Shown here in pieces: positions 5,188-11,693 of a DNA stretch of 11,693 nt. Position numbers and translations under genes: made by a program. The notes below the pieces were generated by a model. It was not told where the DNA came from. It did no database searches and was given only the letters and a program-made list of their open reading frames with translations. Source of the DNA: Parvibaculum sp049303435 (GTDB lineage Bacteria > Pseudomonadota > Alphaproteobacteria > Parvibaculales > Parvibaculaceae); assembly GCA_049303435.1 (NCBI GenBank), contig JBAQNC010000040.1:1-11693 (forward strand), written 5' to 3'. Within the stretch, counting starts at the first letter, position 1, and the number at the start of each line of letters is the position of its first letter.

Positions 5188-6846
5188 ATGAGGGCGTCTG
5201 CGTTCAAGGCTTCGACACAAAAGCTTGCGGCTGGCCGCGTCAGCTTGCGCCGCTTTCTGGCGACGATTGCCCTGGGCCTGACAATTTGCCTGACGATTTC
5301 CAGCACGGACGCGCAAGCATTCACCCCCAAATCAGCTTCGCTGGTAATGGACGCCTCCAACGGCCGCATCCTCTATTCGCGCAATGCCGATGAGCAATGC
5401 TACCCGGCATCGTTGACCAAGGTCATGACGCTCTACCTCCTCTTCGGAGAACTGGAAAGCGGCAAGCTCAGCCTCAACACGCGCCTGAAAGCATCCCGCC
5501 ATGCGGCCAATCAGGCGCCGTCGCGTCTGGGGCTGAAGCCCGGCGAAACCATCCGCGTGCAGGATGCGATCCTCGCGCTCGTAACCAAATCCGCCAATGA
5601 CGTCGCCGTCGTCGTCGCGGAAAGACTTGGCGGCAGCGAAACGAAATTCGCGGAAATGATGACCGCCAAGGCCAAACAGCTCGGCATGAAGCACACCCGA
5701 TATATGAACGCTTCGGGCCTGCCCAATAGAAGCCAGCTGACAACGGCACGCGACCAGGCAACGCTTGCCAAGCACATCCAGACCGATTTCCCGCAATATT
5801 ATCGCTATTTCAGCACCCGCACCTTTGCCTGGGACGGACGCGTCTTCAAAAATCATAACCATCTTCTGGGGAAATATGCGGGCATAAGCGGCCTCAAGAC
5901 GGGCTATACCGCCGCCTCCGGTTTCAACCTCACGACCTCCGTTCAGCGAAATGGCCGTTCGGTCATCGGCGTGGTTCTGGGCGGCAAGACATCACGCGCC
6001 CGCGACAAGCAAATGGTCGCCATTCTGGATCAGACCATGCCCAAGGCGGTCGTCATGCGCGACGTCGGCGCCACCCAGATCGCCTCCAACGAACCCGCGC
6101 CAACGCCAATCTTGCGACCTGCCAGCGACGCGCTCGACAATCTCGTCGCCTCCATGGACGATCCCGACCCGGACGAGGAATCCTACACCGGCACCGAACA
6201 GGTCGCGAGCCTCAGCGCCCCGGCTCCAGCACCGCTACGCGCTGCCGCCAATGACGCACCGCCCGTCACCAAGACCATCGTGACAACCACCGTCGCGCCG
6301 CCGGTCACAGCGCAAAGCGCCGCGCCGCTCGATCAGGCGACCGCTTATGCGCTGGCGGCCCTGGGCAAGGCCGAAGGCCCGGTGCGCCGCGTCGGGCGAG
6401 ACATTGGCGGCCTGATCGTGACGCCCGCACTGGCGAGCGAAGGCGCCCAACCAACCTCGCCTGTCGGCTTGCGCAAGGTGGCCCATGCCTCCGATCCGGC
6501 AACGCCTTCGCACGGCTGGGCGGCTGACGACCCGCTGATCCCCGACGGCAGCTGGGTCATCCAGATCGGCGCCTATAGCGATCAGGGCGATGCTGTTTCG
6601 AGAATTCGCGATGCGATGAAGGCGGCGCCCACTGAGTTGAGCAAGGCGGTACCGGTCACCATCCCGGTGCGTTCAACTGACAACAAGATGCTTTATCGGT
6701 CACGTTTTGGCGGGTTCGACGACGAGAAAGAAGCGCGCAATGCATGCGGACGTCTCGCCCGGCAAAGAATTTCATGCATCGCCATACCGCCAGCAAACTG
6801 GAGCCTGCCGCAGGGCAAAAGCGCAAACAACAGCGCTCGCGGCTGA
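5188..6846 (+). CDS. Secreted D-alanyl-D-alanine carboxypeptidase (S11 family) with SPOR domain
   Basis: A 552-residue penicillin-binding protein of the PBP5/6 (peptidase S11) type that trims the terminal D-Ala from peptidoglycan stem peptides in the periplasm. An N-terminal signal peptide is clear: basic residues around 17-22, a hydrophobic core at about 23-37, and likely cleavage after AQA near residue 44. The three catalytic motifs are intact: S75-L-T-K78, S135-A-N137 and K237-T-G239. After about residue 290 comes a long Ala/Pro/Thr-rich linker, then a SPOR domain (about 454-534, starting GSWVIQIGAYSDQGDA), which in known proteins binds denuded glycan strands at the division septum. This replaces the amphipathic membrane anchor of E. 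coli PBP5. I chose ATG 5188; an in-frame GTG at 5176 is possible, but AGGGG at 5172-5176 suits the ATG better. It converges with mipZ 10 bases away. Confidence 0.94.
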   Translation: MRASAFKASTQKLAAGRVSLRRFLATIALGLTICLTISSTDAQAFTPKSASLVMDASNGRILYSRNADEQCYPASLTKVMTLYLLFGELESGKLSLNTRLKASRHAANQAPSRLGLKPGETIRVQDAILALVTKSANDVAVVVAERLGGSETKFAEMMTAKAKQLGMKHTRYMNASGLPNRSQLTTARDQATLAKHIQTDFPQYYRYFSTRTFAWDGRVFKNHNHLLGKYAGISGLKTGYTAASGFNLTTSVQRNGRSVIGVVLGGKTSRARDKQMVAILDQTMPKAVVMRDVGATQIASNEPAPTPILRPASDALDNLVASMDDPDPDEESYTGTEQVASLSAPAPAPLRAAANDAPPVTKTIVTTTVAPPVTAQSAAPLDQATAYALAALGKAEGPVRRVGRDIGGLIVTPALASEGAQPTSPVGLRKVAHASDPATPSHGWAADDPLIPDGSWVIQIGAYSDQGDAVSRIRDAMKAAPTELSKAVPVTIPVRSTDNKMLYRSRFGGFDDEKEARNACGRLARQRISCIAIPPANWSLPQGKSANNSARG

Positions 6847-6856
6847 AGAGAGATCG

Positions 6857-7744
6857 TCAGGCAGCGCCTGCAACGCGATCCGCCTCTGCGGCGCTCGCGC
6901 CATCGGTTTTCCCGTTTTCAAAATACGACAGCTGAAGCACGTCAAGCAGGCCCTGCACTTCGGCGCGAGCCGCAATGTGAGACATGGACAATTGCGTATC
7001 GACACCCTCTGCGCGGAGATCAAGCAAGGTCAGGCCCGAGGGAAACATTTCGCGAAAGATCACGCGTTCGCCAAATCCGGGCGCAACACGAAAACCGATC
7101 CGGTCTGCAAGGTCTTCAAGAACGCTTTCTACCCGCCGCTTGTTCTTGGCTGCCAGAGAGGACAGACGATTGCGCATGACAATCCAGTCGATCTCCCCGC
7201 CGTCAGTCATCAGCCTGCGCTTGCGGCTTTCCCAGACCATTTCGGCATAGACCGACGGCCCCTTGATCTTCCAGCTTTGCGGATCGACACGGCCCAGCAG
7301 ATCGAAATCGACAAAACTGTCGTTCATGGGCGTGATCAGCGTATCGGCGACGGCATGCCCCAACCGCGACAGAAAACTATCCGTTCCCGGACAATCGATC
7401 ACCACAAAGTCATTCTCGATGGCCAGTCGCGTAAACGCGCTTTCAAACGCCTGACGCTCGGCGGCTTGCGCCTCGCTGACGGATTCGAGTTCCGATCTGG
7501 GCAGGACGACATGATCGGGCATCACCAGATTGACGCCCGCGCCTTCCGCCCAGGCCTTCCGGTTTTCGACATATCGCGTCAATGAGCGCTGGCGTCCGTC
7601 AAGGTCCATCGAACCGACCTTCGCCCCCTCATGAAGCAAAAGCGTAATGACATGCATGGCGGTCGTGGTCTTGCCCGAGCCGCCTTTTTCATTGCCAAGA
7701 ACAATGGCGTGGGCTCCACTCCGCCCACGAGCCGAATTGGTCAT
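6857..7744 (-). CDS. mipZ: Division-plane positioning ATPase MipZ
   Basis: A 295-residue ParA/MinD-superfamily ATPase, close in length to Caulobacter MipZ (277). In Caulobacter, MipZ forms bipolar gradients through ParB and blocks FtsZ polymerisation away from midcell. Visible motifs: the deviant Walker A KGGSGKT (20-26, with signature lysine K20), switch I DLDGRQ (47-52), Walker B VVIDCPG (114-120), and the MipZ-specific block TPMNDSFVDFDLLG (138-151). Other MipZ-like segments are MRNRLSS (190-196), RIGFRVAPG (215-223) and REMFPSGLTLLDL (231-243). These separate it from generic ParA or from plasmid partition proteins. ATG at 7744 fits the family start; the site upstream is a G-rich CGGGGG. 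The Ala-rich last ~20 residues are probably disordered. It is transcribed alone, convergent with dacA and divergent from the ligase operon; no parB is in view. Confidence 0.96.
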   Translation of the reverse strand: MTNSARGRSGAHAIVLGNEKGGSGKTTTAMHVITLLLHEGAKVGSMDLDGRQRSLTRYVENRKAWAEGAGVNLVMPDHVVLPRSELESVSEAQAAERQAFESAFTRLAIENDFVVIDCPGTDSFLSRLGHAVADTLITPMNDSFVDFDLLGRVDPQSWKIKGPSVYAEMVWESRKRRLMTDGGEIDWIVMRNRLSSLAAKNKRRVESVLEDLADRIGFRVAPGFGERVIFREMFPSGLTLLDLRAEGVDTQLSMSHIAARAEVQGLLDVLQLSYFENGKTDGASAAEADRVAGAA

Positions 7745-7986
7745 CTGGCCCCCGAGCCTGACTTAAATGGAATCACTTTTCGCAGTTTCGAGCGGCACAA
7801 CCACCGCGTCAACCGCGACCAAACTACATCATGACCTGAGGCTAAACCAGAGCCCATTTTTTGCCAGCTTATTGAGCTTCTCGGCATTGGATTGATGACA
7901 AGCCTCGGGAAGCTGTGCAGACTTTCACCTTCTGACGACACCCAATCACCATACGATCAATTGTTTGCTCTACAGGAAACGGCACC
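7745..7986. other. Divergent regulatory gap between mipZ and the gamma-glutamyl ligase operon
   Basis: About 240 bases with no gene. For mipZ a TTGACG hexamer on the minus strand (7812 to 7807) is a possible -35, but I see no good -10 at 16-18 bases. For the operon no convincing hexamer pair is visible, which may mean it depends on an activator or an alternative sigma factor. AGGAAA at about 7974-7979 is a good ribosome-binding site for the ATG at 7987. No clear long dyad was found. Confidence 0.45.
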
Positions 7987-9354
7987 ATGTCAGGCCTGCT
8001 CACCCTCGACCAACTTTCCAATCTCATCAGCAATGGTGAAATCGACACCGTCATCATGGCCATGCCGGATATGCAGGGTCGGCTGGTCGGCAAGCGCATG
8101 CAGGCAGGCTATTTCCTCGACACCGCCGTGCATGAAACGCATGCCTGCAATTATCTGCTCACCGTCGACACCGACATGGAACCGGTGCCGGGCTACAAGG
8201 CGGCAAGCTGGTCGGACGGCTACGGCGACTTCGTGCTCAAGCCCGACCTCGCCACGCTGCGGCGCATTCCCTGGCTGCCGGGCACGGCGCTCGTCATTTG
8301 CGACACGCTCGACCATCACGGGCAAGACGTGCCCCACGCCCCGCGCGCCATTCTGAAAAAACAACTCAAGCGCCTCGCCGCCAAAAGGATGATGGCGAAC
8401 ATGGCTTCGGAACTTGAATTCTACCTCTTCAACGAAACCTTCGAGAGCGCGGAAGAAAAGCGCTTTCACGACCTCAAGGCGGCGAGCAACTACATTCAGG
8501 ACTATCAGATCTTCGCCACCTCCAAGGAGGAGTCGATCATGCGCGCCATCCGCAACGGGCTGGAAGGCGCAGCGATCCCGGTCGAAAATTCCAAGGGCGA
8601 ATGGGGCGCAGGCCAGGAAGAAATCAACATCCGCTACGCCGAAGCGCTGGAAATGGCCGACCGCCACGTCATCCTCAAGAACGCCATCAAGGAGATCGCC
8701 TATCTGCACGGCAAGGCCGTGACCTTCATGGCGAAATGGGACACCGAAAGGGCGGGTTCCTCCTGCCATATCCATATTTCGCTCTGGGACAAGGCGGTCA
8801 AGCAGGCCCTTTTCCATGACCCCAAGAGCAAGGTGCATGGCCTTTCGGAACTCGGGCAGCAATTTCTCGCAGGCCAGATCAGGCATGCACGCGAAATGAC
8901 CTATTTCCTCGCGCCCAACATCAATTCCTACAAGCGCTTCGTCAACGGCACCTTCGCGCCCACCAATATTGTCTGGTCGAACGACAATCGCACGGCGGGG
9001 TTCCGCCTTTGCGGCTCGGGCAAGAGCCTGAGGGTGGAATGTCGCATTGGCGGCGCCGACCTCAACCCCTATCTGGCTTTCGCCGCACTGATTGCCTCAG
9101 GGCTGGAGGGCGTGGAGCAGAAGCTCAAGCTGGAGCCGGAATTTACGGGCGATGCTTATTCCGACGAAGGCGTGCCGATGCTCGCAAAGAACCTCCGCGA
9201 CGCCATCGGCGAACTCGACAAGTCGAAAATGCTGAAAAGCAGATTGGGCAAGGATGTCGTCGAGCACTATGTCCACACCGGACGCTGGGAACAGCTCGAA
9301 CATGATCGGCAAGTAACAGACTGGGAAGTTTCAAGAGGATTTGAACGCGCATGA
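7987..9354 (+). CDS. Glutamine synthetase-like gamma-glutamyl amine ligase
   Basis: A 455-residue member of the glutamine synthetase superfamily, probably a gamma-glutamyl ligase (PuuA, IpuC or GlnA4-like) that joins glutamate to an amine using ATP. Catalytic landmarks: metal-binding E142/E144 in SELEFYLF, GQEEIN (209-214) with E212 and E219, the ATP/metal histidine H261 in GSSCHIHIS, and R349-V-E351-C-R353 with the closing block NPYLAFAALIASGLEG (360-375). The N-terminal beta-grasp part (about 20-105) lacks the FDGSS loop that carries the ammonium-site Asp50 of classical enzymes; AASWSDGYGDFVLKPD (72-87) stands in its place. The tyrosine-adenylylation loop of GlnA is not recognisable either. 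Its ATG has an AGGAAA site. It is first of an operon with aldehyde and alcohol dehydrogenases, which suggests an amino alcohol such as ethanolamine. Ligase family fairly sure; substrate inferred. Confidence 0.9.
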   Translation: MSGLLTLDQLSNLISNGEIDTVIMAMPDMQGRLVGKRMQAGYFLDTAVHETHACNYLLTVDTDMEPVPGYKAASWSDGYGDFVLKPDLATLRRIPWLPGTALVICDTLDHHGQDVPHAPRAILKKQLKRLAAKRMMANMASELEFYLFNETFESAEEKRFHDLKAASNYIQDYQIFATSKEESIMRAIRNGLEGAAIPVENSKGEWGAGQEEINIRYAEALEMADRHVILKNAIKEIAYLHGKAVTFMAKWDTERAGSSCHIHISLWDKAVKQALFHDPKSKVHGLSELGQQFLAGQIRHAREMTYFLAPNINSYKRFVNGTFAPTNIVWSNDNRTAGFRLCGSGKSLRVECRIGGADLNPYLAFAALIASGLEGVEQKLKLEPEFTGDAYSDEGVPMLAKNLRDAIGELDKSKMLKSRLGKDVVEHYVHTGRWEQLEHDRQVTDWEVSRGFERA

Positions 9355-10748
9355 GTACCCCTACCCTGAAAGTGATATCCCCCGTTGACGGCAGCATCTA
9401 TGCCGAACTTCCCCTCGCCTCCGAAAAAGAAATCGACGCCACGCTCAACAACGCCAGACGCGCGCAAGCCGCCTGGCGTCAAACCTCCATCGCCGAGCGC
9501 GCAGCGCTGGCCCTTCGCTTCACCGAAGCCTTCGTCGCCATGAAAGACGAAGTCGTGCCGGAACTCGCCTGGCAGATGGGCCGCCCCATCGCCTTCGGCG
9601 GCGGCGAAGTGCGCGGCTTCGAAGAACGCGCCCGCTACATGGTGGATATAGCGGGCGAGTCGCTCGCCGACATCGACGTCGGTCCCAAGGAAGGCTTCAG
9701 GCGCTGGATCAGCCGCGAGCCGCTCGGCGTCGTGCTCGCCATTGCCGCCTGGAACTATCCCTACCTCATCGCCGTCAACGTAGTCGTCCCCGCTATTATG
9801 GCTGGCAACGCCGTCATCCTGAAACATTCGGGCCAGGTGCCGCTCTGCGCCGACCGCTTCGCGCAGGCCTTCAAGAAAGCCGGTGCGCCCGAAGGTCTCT
9901 TCACTTCGATCCACATGAGCCATGAACTGACCGAAAAGACGATTGCCGACCCGCGCGTCGACTACGTCGCCTTCACAGGTTCCGTCGCTGGCGGACACGC
10001 GGTTGTGAAAGCTGCCGCGGGCCGCTTCATCGGCATCGGCCTCGAACTTGGCGGCAAGGACCCGGCTTACGTGCGGCCCGATGCGAATATTCCTTTCGCC
10101 ATCGAAAACCTCGTCGATGGCGCTTACTTCAACTCCGGCCAGTCCTGCTGCGGACAGGAACGGCTTTACGTCCACGCCGACGTCTACGACAGGTTCGTGG
10201 ACGGTTTTGTCGATCTCGCAAAGACTTACAAGCTCGGCTCGCCGCTCGACAGCGCCACGACGCTCGGGCCGATGGTGCGCACCTCGGCGGCCTCATTCGT
10301 GCGCGGCCAGATCGAAAGCGCCGTGCGCGGTGGCGCAAGAGCGCTGATCGACGAAAAACTCTTCCCGGCTTCAAAACCCGGCACGCCCTATCTCGCGCCG
10401 CAGGTGCTGGTCGATGTGAACCACCAGATGGACGTGATGCGCGAAGAAACCTTCGGGCCCGTCATCGGCATCATGAAGGTGTCGTCCGACGAAGAAGCGA
10501 TCCAGCTGATGAACGACAGTCCCTATGGGCTCACGGCTTCGATCTGGACGGAAGATGAAGACGCGGCGACCGCCATCGACGACAAGATCGAAACCGGCAC
10601 GGTCTTCATGAACCGTTGCGACTATCTCGACCCCGCGCTCCCCTGGACCGGCGTCAAGGACACCGGACGCGGCGCCACGCTCTCGCGCGTCGGCTATGAA
10701 TTTCTGACACGGCCCAAAGGCCACCACCAGCGGATCAAGACATCATGA
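9351..10748 (+). CDS. NAD(P)-dependent aldehyde dehydrogenase
   Basis: A 465-residue member of the ALDH superfamily, full length. Active-site residues are all present: the oxyanion N135 in AWNYPY, the cofactor-side K158, the FTGS nucleotide turn (208-211), the general base E232 in ELGGKDP, and the nucleophile C266 in NSGQSCCGQER (a second cysteine follows at 267). EETFGPV (365-371) is the usual cofactor-binding stretch. No signal peptide; cytosolic. It oxidises an aldehyde to a carboxylate with NAD or NADP; K158-H159-S160 does not by itself decide which. Its ATG overlaps the TGA of the ligase gene (ATGA), and its own TGA overlaps the next ATG, so the three are translationally coupled. In this setting the aldehyde is probably a gamma-glutamylamino-aldehyde, comparable to the substrate of PuuC, but that is inference. 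Confidence 0.95.
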   Translation: MSTPTLKVISPVDGSIYAELPLASEKEIDATLNNARRAQAAWRQTSIAERAALALRFTEAFVAMKDEVVPELAWQMGRPIAFGGGEVRGFEERARYMVDIAGESLADIDVGPKEGFRRWISREPLGVVLAIAAWNYPYLIAVNVVVPAIMAGNAVILKHSGQVPLCADRFAQAFKKAGAPEGLFTSIHMSHELTEKTIADPRVDYVAFTGSVAGGHAVVKAAAGRFIGIGLELGGKDPAYVRPDANIPFAIENLVDGAYFNSGQSCCGQERLYVHADVYDRFVDGFVDLAKTYKLGSPLDSATTLGPMVRTSAASFVRGQIESAVRGGARALIDEKLFPASKPGTPYLAPQVLVDVNHQMDVMREETFGPVIGIMKVSSDEEAIQLMNDSPYGLTASIWTEDEDAATAIDDKIETGTVFMNRCDYLDPALPWTGVKDTGRGATLSRVGYEFLTRPKGHHQRIKTS

Positions 10749-11693
10749 TCGACCAATATGCCTCGCTCACAGGCAACTGGAACTTCCCCACCAAGATCCG
10801 CTTCGGTGCGGGCCGCATCAGCGAGTTGGCAGATGCCTGCCGCGCCGTCGGCATCCGCCGTCCACTGATCGTTACCGATCCGGGCCTCAAGCCCCTGCCG
10901 ATGATCATGGACGCCATCGGCACGCTCGAACACGCGGGCATTGCCTGCGGTCTCTTTGCGGACGTGCATCCGAACCCGATCGGCGAAGACGTGGAGAAAG
11001 GCCTCAAGGTTTACCGCAACGGACACCACGACGGCGTCATCGTCTTCGGTGGCGGCAGCGCCATGGACGCAGGCAAGGCCATCGCCTTCATGTCCGGTCA
11101 GACGCGGCCCATCTGGGACTATGAAGACCGCGAAGACTGGTGGAGCCGCGCAGACCCCGCCGGCATTGCGCCGGTCATCGCGGTTCCCACCACAGCGGGC
11201 ACGGGATCGGAAGTCGGCCGCGCCGCGGTCATCGTGGATGAACGCGACCACACGAAGAAGATCATCTTCCATCCGAAGATGCTGCCCGTCGAAGTCATCG
11301 CCGATCCGGAACTCACCATCGGCCTGCCTGCGCATATCACGGCGGCAACCGGCATGGATGCGCTGTCGCACAGCCTCGAAGCCTATTGCAGCCCCTTCTA
11401 TCATCCGATGGCTCAGGGGATCGCGCTGGAAGGCATGCGACTTTGCCGCGAGTGGCTGCCCGTCGCCGTCAAGTCAGGCAGCAATGTCGATGCTCGCGCC
11501 TTCATGATGACGGCGTCGTCCATGGGCGCGACAGCCTTCCAGAAGGGCCTCGGCTCGATGCATGCGATGAGCCACCCCTGCTCCTCGCTGCGCGGCACAC
11601 ATCACGGCCTCACCAATGCCGTCGTCATGCCCTATGTCCTGCTGCATAACCGCAACGTCATCGAAGAACGCCTCGCCGCCGCCGCGCGCTATA
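10745..11693 (+). CDS. Iron-containing (group III) alcohol dehydrogenase, 3' end outside window
   Basis: The first 316 codons of a gene that runs off the window; family members are about 380-400 residues, so roughly the last fifth is missing. The N-terminal Rossmann-like domain holds VIVFGGGSAMDAGKA (98-112), the NAD(P)-binding GGGS signature with D108, and PTTAGTGSE (148-156). The metal site is complete: D205 and H209 (GMDALSH), H273 (SMHAMSH) and H287 (GTHHGLTN), with the same spacings as D196, H200, H263 and H277 of E. coli FucO. It should interconvert an alcohol and an aldehyde in the cytosol, with iron or another divalent metal. The ATG overlaps the stop of the aldehyde dehydrogenase gene (ATGA). 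Together the two dehydrogenases can take an alcohol to an acid, most simply the alcohol end of a gamma-glutamylated amino alcohol. Family sure; substrate and direction inferred. Confidence 0.94.
   Translation, partial: MIDQYASLTGNWNFPTKIRFGAGRISELADACRAVGIRRPLIVTDPGLKPLPMIMDAIGTLEHAGIACGLFADVHPNPIGEDVEKGLKVYRNGHHDGVIVFGGGSAMDAGKAIAFMSGQTRPIWDYEDREDWWSRADPAGIAPVIAVPTTAGTGSEVGRAAVIVDERDHTKKIIFHPKMLPVEVIADPELTIGLPAHITAATGMDALSHSLEAYCSPFYHPMAQGIALEGMRLCREWLPVAVKSGSNVDARAFMMTASSMGATAFQKGLGSMHAMSHPCSSLRGTHHGLTNAVVMPYVLLHNRNVIEERLAAAARY

Noticed and set aside
6707..7585. 292-codon plus-strand frame over the dacA end and mipZ
   Set aside because: It overlaps the SPOR domain in another frame and is antisense to mipZ; both of those are supported by motifs.
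7990..8886. 298-codon minus-strand frame over the gamma-glutamyl ligase gene
   Set aside because: Antisense shadow of a gene with clear catalytic motifs; no ribosome-binding site or family resemblance seen.
9267..11404. Minus-strand frames of 302, 118 and 236 codons over the two dehydrogenase genes
   Set aside because: They mirror the third-position GC bias of the real genes and show no recognisable motif.

Overview
The window looks like chromosomal DNA of an alphaproteobacterium, most likely Hyphomicrobiales (Rhizobiales). The grounds are a clpS-clpA pair of alphaproteobacterial type, a MipZ division-site ATPase (a protein essentially confined to Alphaproteobacteria), a D,D-carboxypeptidase with a SPOR tail, a COG3146-type acyltransferase end next to a HIT protein, and a GC-rich composition with long antisense shadow frames. 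The genus cannot be fixed by eye. No rRNA, tRNA, CRISPR array, transposase or phage gene was seen.

Layout. (1) 1-774, plus strand: the 3' end of a GNAT/FemAB-like acyltransferase gene, then a HIT-family protein 4 bases later. (2) 775-1027: a gene-free stretch with direct repeats and palindromes, including a perfect 12-bp stem-loop, followed by a terminator for the minus-strand genes. (3) 1081-4645, minus strand, transcribed clpS, clpA, an NTF2-like gene, a VOC-fold gene. ClpS delivers N-degron substrates to ClpA, which unfolds them for ClpP; the NTF2-like gene starts inside the clpA stop codon, so it is probably translationally coupled. (4) 4646-5187: a long divergent regulatory gap between clpS and dacA, with one promoter candidate for each direction. 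(5) 5188-6846 dacA (plus) and 6857-7744 mipZ (minus) converge with only 10 bases between them; both act in cell envelope growth and division. (6) 7745-7986: the divergent gap between mipZ and the last operon. (7) 7987 to the window end, plus strand: a glutamine-synthetase-like ligase, an aldehyde dehydrogenase and an iron-type alcohol dehydrogenase (cut by the window end), joined by two ATGA overlaps.

The most interesting unit is the last one. A gamma-glutamyl ligase of the PuuA/GlnA4 kind with an alcohol dehydrogenase and an aldehyde dehydrogenase is what a gamma-glutamylated amino-alcohol route would need: the amine is capped with glutamate, the alcohol is oxidised to aldehyde and then to acid. 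An ethanolamine route beginning with gamma-glutamylethanolamide synthetase (GlnA4) has been proposed in Streptomyces coelicolor. The substrate here is inferred, not shown. The rest of the window is mostly conserved housekeeping content, and I saw no clearly undescribed defence or mobile system.
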